From: Gammaproteobacteria bacterium
GTDB taxonomy: Bacteria > Pseudomonadota > Gammaproteobacteria > UBA4575
Direction: 5' to 3'
Length of the DNA: 64,000 nt
Assembly: GCA_033344735.1 (NCBI GenBank)
Contig: JAWPMW010000001.1
Coordinates: forward strand, 1,308,171-1,372,170
This document shows positions 9,703 to 21,316 of the stretch, in pieces (the first letter of the stretch is position 1; the number at the start of each line of letters is the position of its first letter). A program made the translations under genes and the position numbers. The notes beneath the pieces are model-generated. The model had not been told where the DNA came from. It made no database searches and worked only from the letters and a program-made list of their open reading frames with translations.

Positions 9703-10050
9703 ATGGCACTTCCAGTAATTCAGTCAGCAATCCCCAAAAAACGCTATCAATTTGGTGAGTTTACCGTCACTTTATTAACTGACATCAATAGCAATGACAA
9801 GGCGTCATACCAATTTATTGTAGCGGTACTTCGTGAAGGCAGTATTAAGCCAGAAGTATACATCACGTGTGAAGTGTTCACTTTAAACGATGCAGAATCT
9901 TATCGTGTACGAGTTTTATCAGAGAAAGATGAGCATATTATTAGTGAAGATAAGCAATGGCGTAATGAGCAAAAATTCTGCGACTATGCCTTACAAGGAA
10001 TTCAGCAAATGTTCGAATTATCCGATGAAAATCCCATTCTGATTGCCTGA
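9703..10050 (+). CDS. Conserved hypothetical protein upstream of mutL
   Basis: 115 residues, cytosolic by composition, with no signal peptide or membrane segment and no motif I recognise. The sequence has an alternating beta-strand/helix feel (YQFGEFTVTLLTDI, KPEVYITCEVF) and an acidic second half. It ends 5 bp before mutL, so it is very likely cotranscribed with it, but the spacing gives no functional clue. ATG start at 9703. Confidence 0.7.
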   Translation: MALPVIQSAIPKKRYQFGEFTVTLLTDINSNDKASYQFIVAVLREGSIKPEVYITCEVFTLNDAESYRVRVLSEKDEHIISEDKQWRNEQKFCDYALQGIQQMFELSDENPILIA

Positions 10051-10055
10051 TCATT

Positions 10056-11852
10056 ATGCCTAGAATCATTCGCAAGCTACCTGACAATCTAATTAACCAA
10101 ATCGCGGCTGGTGAAGTCATTGAACGCCCCGCATCAGTAATTAAAGAATTAGTTGAAAATAGCATTGATGCCACAGCCAGCAGCATAAACATAGACATAG
10201 AAAAAGGTGGTATTCAGCGTATTTCAATACGCGACAATGGTACCGGCATAGAAAAAAATCAATTGACTACCGCATTAACTCGTCACGCAACATCAAAGAT
10301 ACAAAGCATGGATGATTTACAGAACATCCACAGCCTTGGTTTTCGTGGTGAAGCACTGCCTAGTATTGCCTCAGTATCTAGGCTAACTATCACATCCAAT
10401 ACAGAACAATCCAATCAGGGCTGGGTATTACATAGTGAAGGTGGCAGTTGCGACCAAGAACCCAAACCCGCTGCTCACGCTAAAGGGACTAGTGTTGAAA
10501 TAAATGATATTTTTTATAATACTCCTGCACGTAGAAAATTTCTTCGCACCGAAAAAACAGAATACACTCATAGCGAATTAGTCGTTAAACGATTGGCCTT
10601 ATGTAATTTTCATGCTGCTATTACATTACGCCACAATCAAAAAACCATTTACTCTCTTCCCACCGCTCAAGGGATTGACGACAAAATCAAACGCATAGAA
10701 AAATTGATTGGCAAAGCTTTTGTTGAAAATGCCATTTATGTAGAACGCACCATAGATGATATAAAAATATATGGCTGGATTGCCGCGCCAACCTTCTCCA
10801 GAGGACAGGCTGATATACAATACCAATATGTAAACGATAGACATATTCGCGATAAAACTATTAGCCATGCAGTAAAACTCGCATACCAAGATGTGCTTTA
10901 TCACGGGCGTCATCCAGCTTATGTTTTATTTTTAGAAGTCGACCCCAACAATGTTGATGTAAATGCACATCCGGCGAAGCATGAAGTTCGCTTTCACGAT
11001 ACCCGTTCAATTCATAACTTTGTTCGCCAAACAATTAAACAAGCAGTTAGTGAAGTTCGTCCCGCCTCTATCGATTCACATGATTTAAACAAACTATCTG
11101 CCATCAAATCCCCAGACACACTATCTGTTCAATCTTATATTTCGACATCTACACTTAGCTCAAACAACCAATTCCAAGCGTTATATTCTTCAGCTGTCGC
11201 AGAACCACAAACTCAATATCAAACAAATTTAGACTCTAAAACCAATACTCAAGCTGAACAAAGTGACATTCCATTACTTGGGTATGCTGTTGCTCAACTG
11301 CACGGTATTTATATACTTTCACAAAATAAACAAGGACTGGTATTGGTCGATATGCATGCTGCACATGAACGTGTGGTATATGAACAGCTAAAAATTTCTC
11401 AATCTACAAATGAGCTCGCACGTCAGCAATTATTAGTGCCCCTGCAAATTGCTGTGACGGACTCTGAAGCTAGCTTGATTGAGAACCGTCAGGCATTGTT
11501 TGACTCATTTGGATTCGAGATTAATCGCCTTGGCATGACCTCAATTGTTGTACGCACTATTCCTAATATTTTATCGACAATTGATATTCCTGAATTAATA
11601 CGTGACGTGATCGCAGACATACTGAAAAATTCAACAAGTACACGAGTTGAAGAACTTCGCAATGAAATGCTTTCAAGCATTGCGTGTCATGGCTCAATAC
11701 GTGCAAATCGCAGCATGACTATCCACGAAATGAACGCCTTACTAAGGTCCATGGAAGAAACTGAGCGCAGTAATCAATGCAACCATGGACGCCCCACTTG
11801 GATTCAACTGAGCATCTCTGATCTAGACAAACTATTCTTACGTGGTCGCTAG
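10056..11852 (+). CDS. mutL: DNA mismatch repair protein MutL
   Basis: 598 residues. The N-terminal GHKL ATPase is unmistakable: NQIAAGEVIERPASVIKELV, DNGTGI, HATSKI and GFRGEAL. A Ser/Gln/Thr-rich linker (about 350-405) leads to the C-terminal dimerisation domain. At residues 432-443 the protein has DMHAAHERVVYE, which fits the endonuclease motif DQHA(X)2E(X)4E with Met in place of Gln; together with CHGSIRANRSM and CNHGRPT this suggests a nicking-competent MutL, as known in Pseudomonas, and not the MutH-dependent E. coli form. No mutH is in the window. The end overlaps miaA by 11 bp. Confidence 0.96.
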   Translation: MPRIIRKLPDNLINQIAAGEVIERPASVIKELVENSIDATASSINIDIEKGGIQRISIRDNGTGIEKNQLTTALTRHATSKIQSMDDLQNIHSLGFRGEALPSIASVSRLTITSNTEQSNQGWVLHSEGGSCDQEPKPAAHAKGTSVEINDIFYNTPARRKFLRTEKTEYTHSELVVKRLALCNFHAAITLRHNQKTIYSLPTAQGIDDKIKRIEKLIGKAFVENAIYVERTIDDIKIYGWIAAPTFSRGQADIQYQYVNDRHIRDKTISHAVKLAYQDVLYHGRHPAYVLFLEVDPNNVDVNAHPAKHEVRFHDTRSIHNFVRQTIKQAVSEVRPASIDSHDLNKLSAIKSPDTLSVQSYISTSTLSSNNQFQALYSSAVAEPQTQYQTNLDSKTNTQAEQSDIPLLGYAVAQLHGIYILSQNKQGLVLVDMHAAHERVVYEQLKISQSTNELARQQLLVPLQIAVTDSEASLIENRQALFDSFGFEINRLGMTSIVVRTIPNILSTIDIPELIRDVIADILKNSTSTRVEELRNEMLSSIACHGSIRANRSMTIHEMNALLRSMEETERSNQCNHGRPTWIQLSISDLDKLFLRGR

Positions 11853-12804
11853 TCTTGTGAAAAATAACACTCCCCCAGTTATTTTTTTAATGGGGCCCAC
11901 TGCTAGCGGTAAAACAGATTTAGCTATTTCACTCGTTAGAAATTCGGCCTGCGAAATTATTAGCGTGGATTCAGCTATGATTTATCGTGGCATGAATATT
12001 GGCACTGCTAAACCATCACTGAAAGAATTATCAATTGCTCCCCACTATTTAATTGACATCAGAAATCCAACTGAAAGTTATTCTGTGGCAGAGTTTTGTC
12101 ACGATGCCAACGCACTTATTGATCAAATACACACAAACAACAAAATCCCCCTATTGGTGGGCGGTACAATTATGTATTTCCACGCCTTACAGTTCGGACT
12201 ATCAGAACTACCAGCCGCGGATCAAGAATTAAGATCACAAATGAACGACATTGGTAAACAGCAAGGCTGGCATGTTTTACACCAAAAATTAACGCAGGTA
12301 GACCCGGAATCTGCAGCAAAAATTCATCAAAATGATGCACAAAGAATTCAACGCGCACTCGAAGTATATGAGTTAACTGGTGTCAAGCTTTCGTCGTATC
12401 ACACTACCAAACAAACTGTCAGATCAGATGTGTCGATTATCAACATTGGCCTTTTCCCCGAAGACCGCGGCCAATTACACAAAAATATTGCAAGTAGATT
12501 TGATGACATGCTAAAAAATGGTGTTGTGGATGAAGTTAAGCAATTACGTAAAGATTGGCCACTAACTCCACAAATGCCATCTATGCGCTGCATTGGATAT
12601 AGACAATTATGGAGCTACCTAGAAAACGAAATCAGCATTGAAGATATGCGTGATCAGGCGGTTGCCGCCACCCGTCAACTTGCTAAACGCCAATTGACTT
12701 GGCTAAGACATTATCCTGAAACAAAGCTAATAGATCCTTACGCGACTAGTAAAGATCACCTTAGTCAGCAAATAATTTACCAATTACAACGAACTAGCTG
12801 CTAA
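11842..12804 (+). CDS. miaA: tRNA dimethylallyltransferase
   Basis: 320 residues. Transfers dimethylallyl from DMAPP to A37 of tRNAs reading UNN codons. Seen: P-loop GPTASGKTDLAI, DSAMIYRGMNIGTAKP (substrate-binding Asp-Ser-x-x-x-Tyr), IRNPTESYSVAEF, GGTIMYFHAL and the C-terminal RQLAKRQLTWLR. The frame opens with GTG 11842 inside the end of mutL; a second GTG at 11857 would shorten the protein by five residues and cannot be excluded. miaA-hfq-hflX-hflK-hflC follow in the classical superoperon order. Confidence 0.95.
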   Translation: MVASLVKNNTPPVIFLMGPTASGKTDLAISLVRNSACEIISVDSAMIYRGMNIGTAKPSLKELSIAPHYLIDIRNPTESYSVAEFCHDANALIDQIHTNNKIPLLVGGTIMYFHALQFGLSELPAADQELRSQMNDIGKQQGWHVLHQKLTQVDPESAAKIHQNDAQRIQRALEVYELTGVKLSSYHTTKQTVRSDVSIINIGLFPEDRGQLHKNIASRFDDMLKNGVVDEVKQLRKDWPLTPQMPSMRCIGYRQLWSYLENEISIEDMRDQAVAATRQLAKRQLTWLRHYPETKLIDPYATSKDHLSQQIIYQLQRTSC

Positions 12805-12897
12805 ACTAATGACTCTAGGACAATTTCTGGGACAGTTTAAGCAGTGCTCAAGCACAACTTTTAATAAGAAGAATAACGAAGGTTAGGAGCAAACATC

Positions 12898-13131
12898 ATG
12901 TCAAAAGGGCAAACATTACAAGAACCCTTCCTAAATGCGCTACGAAAAGAGAAAGTAGCTGTCTCCATCTATTTAGTGAATGGCATTAAACTGCAAGGCC
13001 AAATAGATTCATTTGATCAATTTGTTATCGTGTTAAAAAACACTGTTAACCAAATGGTGTATAAACATGCTATCTCAACTATTGTTCCTGCAAAATCAGT
13101 AAAAATTCCTTTTGGTGACGAAACAGAATAA
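12898..13131 (+). CDS. hfq: RNA chaperone Hfq
   Basis: 77 residues. A homohexameric Sm-like protein that pairs small RNAs with target mRNAs. Sm1 is [20 protein letters not shown] followed by DQFVIVLKN; Sm2 is [10 protein letters not shown], including the Tyr-Lys-His that lines the proximal uridine-binding site. The C-terminal tail after the core is very short (ending GDETE), unlike the long disordered tail of E. coli Hfq. A strong ribosome site (TTAGGAGC) lies 9 bp before the ATG. 93 bp separate it from miaA, room for its own promoter. Confidence 0.97.
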   Translation: MSKGQTLQEPFLNALRKEKVAVSIYLVNGIKLQGQIDSFDQFVIVLKNTVNQMVYKHAISTIVPAKSVKIPFGDETE

Positions 13132-13163
13132 AGCACTTCTAATATGGTGGAGAACACCACTAT

Positions 13164-14477
13164 ATGTTTGAACGCCCTAAGTCTGGTGAACGTGCACTAT
13201 TAATCCATCCTGAATTTGGTAAATCCCCAGATCCTGCAGATACTGAAGAATTTTGTTTGCTTGCTCATTCTGCTGGCGCTCAAGAAATAGAAGTCATTAC
13301 ATATACTCGCCCTAAGCCTGAATCTCGCTTCCTTATTGGCCACGGAAAAGTTGATGAATTATCCGCTCTTGTGGAAGCACAAGAAATTGAGCTACTTCTG
13401 TTTAACTTCGAGTTATCACCTAGCCAGGAACGCAATATTGAAAAAGCATGCAAATGCAGGGTCCTCGATCGCACAGGCCTAATCTTAGATATTTTTGCTC
13501 AGCGAGCACGATCATACGAAGGCAAGCTACAGGTTGAACTTGCCCAACTAAAATTCATATCCACAAGGCTAGTACGTGGTTGGACTCACTTAGAAAGACA
13601 GAAAGGTGGAATAGGATTAAGAGGCCCCGGCGAAACTCAACTAGAAACTGATAGACGCCTGCTAGCGCAACGGGTAAAACACCTAGAGAAACGTTTACAA
13701 AAAGTACGTAAGCAACGCGAGCAAGGACGTCAAGCACGTAAGAAAAATTCAGTACCAACTGTCGCATTGGTAGGTTATACCAACGCGGGTAAGTCAACAC
13801 TTTTTAATAGACTTACCTCTGCCAATGTATATCAGGCAGATCAATTATTTGCCACCCTAGACCCCACTTTACGTAAATTGGAATTAAGTAAAACTCAACA
13901 TGTGGTATTAGCCGACACTGTAGGATTCATACAGAACCTTCCTCACGACTTGGTCGATGCATTTCATGCCACACTGCAAGAAACCTGTGAAGCAGACCTG
14001 CTATTACACGTTGTAGATGCTGGTAACGAATTGCGCAATGATCATATCGATCAAGTCAATCAAGTGCTTAAGCACATAGGTGCTGATGAATGCCCACAAC
14101 TTTTAGTATTTAACAAAATTGATCAAACCCAACATATGCCGCATATTGATATGGGTGAAGACAAAAAAATTAATCGCATCTGGGTATCCGCACTAAAGGA
14201 TCAAGGAATGAATTTACTGCATTCTGCCTTGCTTCAGTATTTCGAGTGCAAACAGACAAAAGTCACCATACATTTACCGCTAGAGCAAACAGAATTACGC
14301 ACCTTACTTTACAGTCAAAATGCTGTACTCAATGAAACCTTTCACGCTGAAGGGGTATGGGAAATTGAAGCATCTTTGAGTAATATACTCAAAGATCGCT
14401 TTGCACCCTATATGTATAATCCATTAGATAACAAAACATCACAACATAAGGCTGATTTTTTGGCCCAGAGTGAATAG
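13164..14477 (+). CDS. hflX: Ribosome-associated GTPase HflX
   Basis: 437 residues. The HflX-specific N-terminal domain (LLIHPEFGKSPDPADTEEF) and a coiled linker (QRVKHLEKRLQKVRKQREQG) precede the GTPase domain with G1 GYTNAGKSTLFN, G3 DTVGFIQNLPHDLVDAF and G4 NKID. HflX splits stalled 70S ribosomes in other bacteria. It starts 32 bp after hfq, with TGGTGGAGAAC upstream of the ATG as ribosome site. Confidence 0.96.
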   Translation: MFERPKSGERALLIHPEFGKSPDPADTEEFCLLAHSAGAQEIEVITYTRPKPESRFLIGHGKVDELSALVEAQEIELLLFNFELSPSQERNIEKACKCRVLDRTGLILDIFAQRARSYEGKLQVELAQLKFISTRLVRGWTHLERQKGGIGLRGPGETQLETDRRLLAQRVKHLEKRLQKVRKQREQGRQARKKNSVPTVALVGYTNAGKSTLFNRLTSANVYQADQLFATLDPTLRKLELSKTQHVVLADTVGFIQNLPHDLVDAFHATLQETCEADLLLHVVDAGNELRNDHIDQVNQVLKHIGADECPQLLVFNKIDQTQHMPHIDMGEDKKINRIWVSALKDQGMNLLHSALLQYFECKQTKVTIHLPLEQTELRTLLYSQNAVLNETFHAEGVWEIEASLSNILKDRFAPYMYNPLDNKTSQHKADFLAQSE

Positions 14478-14521
14478 AATACACCCCTTAACCTTTTAAT
14501 TTTTTCATATCGGAGAACTCC

Positions 14522-15655
14522 ATGCCTTGGAACAGCCCAGGTAATAAAAACGACGACCCCTGGAATCGCAATTCTAATAATCAAGGCCCGCCTGATTTAG
14601 ACGAGATATTTCAAAACCTCAGTCGCAAGTTTGGTGGTATTTTTGGAGGCAAAGGGGGCGGTTCTGGCACTGTACCAGGCAAAGGCGGCACAGCAGGTAT
14701 TGGATTATTTGCCCTAATTGTTGCAGGTCTTATTTGGGCAGCTACTGGAATTTACACCATTACTGATGGTGAAACAGGCGTGATTTTGCAGTTTGGTAAG
14801 TACAAAGAGTTAACTAACCCAGGCTTACACTGGCATATGCCTTACCCGATAGAAGAACTGCGTGTCGTAGACATGCAACAAGTGCGTAGCTCAAAGCACC
14901 AAACCACCATGTTAACGAAAGACGAGAATATTGTTGAAATCATTCTTGCCGCACAATTCAGAATTAAAGACGCACCTAATTATTTATTTAACTTGCGCTT
15001 TCCTGAAGTAACAGTTAAGCAAGCAATGGAAAGTGCTATCCGTGAAGTGGTCGGCAAAAGTGGTGTCGATTTTGTTCTGTATGAAGGTCTAGAAGTTGTC
15101 TCTTCAAATACCAAAGCCCTCATGCAAGAAATTCTAGATCGCTATCAAGCTGGCATCGAAGTAACTACATTAAACTTAGAAAAAACCCAGCCTCCTGCAC
15201 CAGTTCAAAGCGCATTTGATGATGTAATCAAATCACGCGAGGATTTAGAAAGATATATTGAAGAAGCAGAAGCTTATTCCAACACTATCGTACCTCAATC
15301 TCGTGGTGAGGCAGCGCGTATTATTGAAGAAGCCACTGCTTACAAAGAAGCAATTGTCTCAAAAGCAGAAGGTGAAGCAGAACGATTTGAAGCATTGCTT
15401 ACAGAATATATAAAGGCTCCAAGTATTACTCGCGAACGACTTTACTTAGAAGCGACTCAATCAGTATTTTCAAATACGACTAAAATAATGGTCGATGTTG
15501 AAGGTGGCAACAACTTAATGTACTTACCATTAGACCAGCTAATGCAAAATAATCGTGCGCCATCTGGCTCAGTTAATTTAGGCTCACCTACTCCTTCCAG
15601 TGGCTCAGCCAGCAACAACCCGCGACGCACCGTGCGTGGCAGAGAGGTACGATAA
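14522..15655 (+). CDS. hflK: FtsH protease modulator HflK
   Basis: 377 residues. A Gly/Asn-rich N-terminus (GNKNDDPWNRNSNNQGPPDL, then a Gly-rich run) precedes a transmembrane helix (about 60-80, GLFALIVAGLIWAATGIYTI) and the periplasmic SPFH/band-7 domain. With HflC it forms a large inner-membrane cage around FtsH that modulates proteolysis. The coiled-coil region is rich in Glu/Ala (EEAEAYSNTIVPQSRGEAAR). It is followed after one base by hflC. Confidence 0.96.
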   Translation: MPWNSPGNKNDDPWNRNSNNQGPPDLDEIFQNLSRKFGGIFGGKGGGSGTVPGKGGTAGIGLFALIVAGLIWAATGIYTITDGETGVILQFGKYKELTNPGLHWHMPYPIEELRVVDMQQVRSSKHQTTMLTKDENIVEIILAAQFRIKDAPNYLFNLRFPEVTVKQAMESAIREVVGKSGVDFVLYEGLEVVSSNTKALMQEILDRYQAGIEVTTLNLEKTQPPAPVQSAFDDVIKSREDLERYIEEAEAYSNTIVPQSRGEAARIIEEATAYKEAIVSKAEGEAERFEALLTEYIKAPSITRERLYLEATQSVFSNTTKIMVDVEGGNNLMYLPLDQLMQNNRAPSGSVNLGSPTPSSGSASNNPRRTVRGREVR

Positions 15656-15656
15656 G

Positions 15657-16520
15657 ATGATTTCTAAAGCTCTAGTTACACTTGGCATACTAACCGTTGT
15701 TGTTTTCAGTCTATGTGCGTACACCGTAGATGAAACTGAACGCGCTATACTATTTAAATTTGGTGAAATTAAAAAAGCTGACATTAAACCTGGATTGCAC
15801 TGGAAAGTACCATTCATTAATAATGTGAAAATATTCGACTCGCGAATTCTGACTCTAGATGTACAGCCCGATTTATTCCCAACTAACGAGAAAAAATACG
15901 TTTATGTAGACTTCTTTGTTAAATGGCGTATCGATAATGTACGCGACTACTTTGTTGCGACAGGTGGATTAGAAGAACGTGCCAACAGCCGTTTAAGCCA
16001 AATCACTAAAGATGAGTTACGTGATGAATTTGCGCAACGAACTATTAAAGAATCGGTATCGGGTGAACGCGCTGACATCATGGCAGCACTAGTAGTTAAA
16101 GCAAACAATATCTCAAAAGAACTTGGTATTGAGATTGTCGATTTACGCGTCAGCCGTATTGACTACACTGACGATATTAGTGGATCAGTTTACGAACGTA
16201 TGAGAGCCGGTCGAGACCGGGTAGCTAAAGATTTCCGTGCCCGTGGGAAAGAGTCAGCAGAAAAAATACGCGCTGCGGCCGACCGTGAACGCCAAATCAC
16301 ATTAGCGAGTGCCTATAAAACTTCTGAGCAATTGCGTGGTGAAGGAGATGCCACTGCTGCAGATATTTATGCTCAAGCCTATGGCAAAGACGAAGAATTC
16401 TACAAGCTCACTAAAAGTTTAAATGCCTATAAGCAGACCTTTAATAGCAAAGGTGATGTGCTGGTACTAGAGCCAGATTCTCAGTTCTTTCGCTACTTCA
16501 ACCAGTCCAAGCCGAAGTAG
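15657..16520 (+). CDS. hflC: FtsH protease modulator HflC
   Basis: 287 residues. An N-terminal membrane helix (MISKALVTLGILTVVVFSL) and a band-7 domain (YTVDETERAILFKFGEI, PGLHWKVPF) with a charged helical C-terminal half (AGRDRVAKDFRARGKESAEK). It is the obligate partner of HflK. The ATG at 15657 is one base after the hflK stop. An in-frame start at 15600 lies inside hflK and would add a non-homologous leader, so I rejected it. Confidence 0.96.
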   Translation: MISKALVTLGILTVVVFSLCAYTVDETERAILFKFGEIKKADIKPGLHWKVPFINNVKIFDSRILTLDVQPDLFPTNEKKYVYVDFFVKWRIDNVRDYFVATGGLEERANSRLSQITKDELRDEFAQRTIKESVSGERADIMAALVVKANNISKELGIEIVDLRVSRIDYTDDISGSVYERMRAGRDRVAKDFRARGKESAEKIRAAADRERQITLASAYKTSEQLRGEGDATAADIYAQAYGKDEEFYKLTKSLNAYKQTFNSKGDVLVLEPDSQFFRYFNQSKPK

Positions 16521-16540
16521 CCGAGAATTAAACTCACACA

Positions 16541-16732
16541 ATGGCTAACGACCTGCTAGCCGCTTGCGCACTGGTGTTAGTATTAGAGGGAATTCTTCCC
16601 TTTGCCAGCCCACGCAGCGTGCGCAAGTTATGGGAGAATATTGCTACCATGCCTGACCGAACTTTACGCATATTTGGATTAGTGAGCATGCTAGTAGGCG
16701 TGGTACTCTTAACCCTTATTCGTCAAAGTTAA
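16541..16732 (+). CDS. DUF2065 (YjeT-like) small membrane protein
   Basis: 63 residues with two predicted membrane helices (about 3-20 and 43-60) separated by a short charged loop containing PRSVRKLWENIATMPDRTLR, the DUF2065 signature. The function is unknown in the family. The gene is regularly found between hflC and hisZ/purA, as here, 20 bp after hflC. Confidence 0.88.
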   Translation: MANDLLAACALVLVLEGILPFASPRSVRKLWENIATMPDRTLRIFGLVSMLVGVVLLTLIRQS

Positions 16733-16747
16733 TACTATTAAATCTTC

Positions 16748-17932
16748 ATGTCTTCACGCACTCGTTGGTTACTACCCGCAGGTATCGAAGAAGTGCTGCC
16801 TGAAAATGCAGCTATTCTGGAATCATACCGAAGAAAATCTCTAGATCTTTTTGCTTCTTGGGGATATCAGTTAGTCATTCCGCCTTTCATTGAGTTTTTG
16901 GACTCCTTACTTGTCGGTGAATGTGAAGATTTGAATCTACAAACATTTAAACTGACTGATCAATTATCTGGACGCACTATGGGTGTTCGCGCAGACATGA
17001 CACCTCAAGTGGCTCGCATTGATGCTCACATGCTCAAGTCTGATACACCAACTCGATTATGTTATTGCGGGACAGTACTTCACACTTTACCAGAAACAGC
17101 CGGCGGTACACGCAGCCCTTTACAAATTGGCGCTGAATTATATGGTCACTCTGGCATAACTAGCGACGTAGAAATCATTTCTTTAATGACTACAACATTA
17201 AATGCTAGTGGTATTAGTGAAATTCTATTGGATATTGGCCACACTGGAATATTTGATGCATTAATTAAATCTGCCAATCTTACTCAAGAAGTTGAAACAG
17301 ATTTATTCTCAATGCTACAACGCAAATCGAAACCAGATATTGTGACATTACTTGATTCCATAGATTGCTCGACAGAATTTAAAACATCGATAATAAACCT
17401 TGTTGATTTACATGGCTCTGCTGATGTACTAACACGCGCCCGTGAACAACTTTCAATAGGTGGACAAGATCTAATAAAGTGCATTGATTACATTGAAAAC
17501 TTAAGTTCAGCGGTAAACTCTTCAATTGGTAATACTAAAATCCATTACGATTTAGCAGAATCTCGTGGCTATCATTACCAACAAGGCATCGTATTCACAG
17601 CATTCTGCGCGAGTAGCGGAGACGAATTAGCACGAGGCGGGCGTTACGATAATATTGGTGAAACTTTTGGACGCGCCAGACCGGCAACTGGATTTAGTGC
17701 TGACCTAAGACGCTTAATTACTGCTTCTAGCCATCAAGCAGCACAAACTAAAGGTGCAATTTATGCACCCAATGTCAATGATGCAAACTTAGCAATGACC
17801 GTCTCTGAACTACGCACTCAAGGTGAAGTAGTTATTTACGGTCTTAGTGGCGAAGTTAACGAAGCTAGCTTATCCAGCTGCACACGGACCTTAAAAAATG
17901 AAAATAATAAATGGGTAGTTAAGGATCTATAA
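16748..17932 (+). CDS. hisZ: ATP phosphoribosyltransferase regulatory subunit
   Basis: 394 residues. A catalytically inactive paralogue of histidyl-tRNA synthetase that assembles with the short HisG to carry out and feedback-regulate the first step of histidine synthesis. Seen: WLLPAGIEEVLPENAAILE, VIPPFIEFLDSLL, TMGVRADMTPQVARIDAH (class II motif 2-like) and ARGGRYDNIGETFGRARPATGF (motif 3 region). No hisG is in the window; the presence of HisZ predicts a short-form HisG elsewhere. It is followed 15 bp later by purA, the usual arrangement. Confidence 0.94.
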   Translation: MSSRTRWLLPAGIEEVLPENAAILESYRRKSLDLFASWGYQLVIPPFIEFLDSLLVGECEDLNLQTFKLTDQLSGRTMGVRADMTPQVARIDAHMLKSDTPTRLCYCGTVLHTLPETAGGTRSPLQIGAELYGHSGITSDVEIISLMTTTLNASGISEILLDIGHTGIFDALIKSANLTQEVETDLFSMLQRKSKPDIVTLLDSIDCSTEFKTSIINLVDLHGSADVLTRAREQLSIGGQDLIKCIDYIENLSSAVNSSIGNTKIHYDLAESRGYHYQQGIVFTAFCASSGDELARGGRYDNIGETFGRARPATGFSADLRRLITASSHQAAQTKGAIYAPNVNDANLAMTVSELRTQGEVVIYGLSGEVNEASLSSCTRTLKNENNKWVVKDL

Positions 17933-19833
<1,901 letters not shown>

Positions 19834-19927
19834 AAGATCTTCGATACGCAGTTAAATTTCATCAATGTACTTATATATTAACAAACATCATCTATACTGA
19901 TCTATTTCAAGGCTATATAGTTAACCT

Positions 19928-20722
19928 ATGCTTGATGGATATATCAATGAGGAAAACATAAAACTACTTCTTATTGCGGGTATATATTTAATTTTATTTA
20001 CTATTGAGCATTATGCTCCTTACTTCAAGAAAAGAGAGCACCATCTTCCACATGTACTGCGTAACTTTACTCTGGCATCAGTCAATATATTAGTATCCAC
20101 AATATTTTTTATTCTCATTCTCAAGCAAGTCCTAGACTGGACTACAGACAATCAGATTGGACTGCTTAATCAACTGAACCTGCCTAATACTTATTCATTT
20201 TTGTTGGCCATCTTATTAATAGACTTATGGCAATATATTTGGCACCGACTCAATCATCAAATTCCTTGGTTATGGAAATTTCATCAAGTTCATCATGCAG
20301 ACAAAGATATGGATGCGAGCACAGGTCTTCGCTTTCACCCAGTAGAAATTATTTACTCTAATTTAATTCGCACATGCATTATCCCTCTTGTGGGTCTGCA
20401 AATCGATCACCTACTAGCATATGAAATATTATTACTACCAATCATATTATTTCACCATAGCAATATAAGAATTAATGAGCTCACTGATAAAATTTTACGC
20501 CTCTTTATTGTCACTCCCCACATACATCGATTACATCATTCAGATATTCAGAGAGAAACGGATTCTAATTACGCAAGCGTCTTTTCTATCTGGGATAGAC
20601 TATTCAATTCTTATACGATGCGCTCGATAGAGCACAAATTTAATCTTGGACTAGGCGATAAATTTTCTGAACCACGATGGAATCGTGTTTACGGGATGCT
20701 AACTCTTCCTTTTATCAAATAA
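19928..20722 (+). CDS. Sterol desaturase / fatty acid hydroxylase family membrane protein
   Basis: 264 residues with about four or five membrane helices. The eight-histidine di-iron signature is present: HRLNH (HxxxH), HQVHH and HRLHH followed by SDIQRETDSNYASVFSIWDR. These enzymes use a non-haem di-iron centre and O2 to hydroxylate or desaturate lipids; the substrate here is unknown and need not be a sterol. It stands alone between divergent GNAT and a convergent small gene. Confidence 0.88.
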   Translation: MLDGYINEENIKLLLIAGIYLILFTIEHYAPYFKKREHHLPHVLRNFTLASVNILVSTIFFILILKQVLDWTTDNQIGLLNQLNLPNTYSFLLAILLIDLWQYIWHRLNHQIPWLWKFHQVHHADKDMDASTGLRFHPVEIIYSNLIRTCIIPLVGLQIDHLLAYEILLLPIILFHHSNIRINELTDKILRLFIVTPHIHRLHHSDIQRETDSNYASVFSIWDRLFNSYTMRSIEHKFNLGLGDKFSEPRWNRVYGMLTLPFIK

Positions 20723-20742
20723 AGAAAATTAGCGGAATGCTA

Positions 20743-20958
20743 TTAGTGTTTTCCGAACTCTTGAAATAACTGATCAAACTCTTCTGGCGACACCTTAAGT
20801 TCTTGCGTCTCCAACCCAGGATGTCTACGATCTGGATTTATTCGTCGCTCTCTTAATACAACTTCTCCACCTGCAGCCTTCATTGGGAAACGCACATGTC
20901 CAGCCTCAGTTCGGCGACTATTTTTATTCCTAATTTTAAAATCTGCTTTAATCTTCAT
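20743..20958 (-). CDS. Small conserved hypothetical protein
   Basis: 71 residues, strongly basic in the middle (RERRINPDRRHPG) and acidic at the end (SPEEFDQLFQEF). There are no membrane segment, cysteines or recognised domain. I do not recognise the family. It ends 20 bp from the convergent hydroxylase gene. Confidence 0.55.
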   Translation of the reverse strand: MKIKADFKIRNKNSRRTEAGHVRFPMKAAGGEVVLRERRINPDRRHPGLETQELKVSPEEFDQLFQEFGKH

Positions 20959-21316
20959 ATCTGATCTGATTAGCTAGTGATTTCTTGACGATAATTTTAC
21001 TCGCCTAACACACTAAGAATGTGACTTTGTTAACGTAATTTATACCAACTCACCCTATGAATATGGTTTGTATAAGCGATTTCACATTAAAAATGACTCA
21101 TCCTCACTAGATAGCATCGTAATACAATTGCGTAGAAAAGCAGACTATTTTTGAATAATTATTAACAATGATAATTTCCGCATCCATTTTCTCTAATAAA
21201 TATAAAATTTCACAAAACAATTATTAACCAAAATAAATTTGTTAGCATAAATTATGCATGAACTCGGCTTAATTAACTTACAATACACTTTTAACTATTC
21301 AAGAATAGAGAAAATA
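20959..21316. other. Intergenic region with a short palindrome
   Basis: About 360 bp of AT-rich sequence between divergent genes. The only structure I see is the inverted repeat GCATAAATTATGC at 21245-21257, about 60 bp before the GTG start of the SPOR-domain gene, which could be an operator. No RNA gene was recognised. Confidence 0.3.

Noticed and set aside
21160-21190. Fur box before the SPOR gene (AATGATAAT)
   Set aside because: Only one half-site; the second half does not pair.
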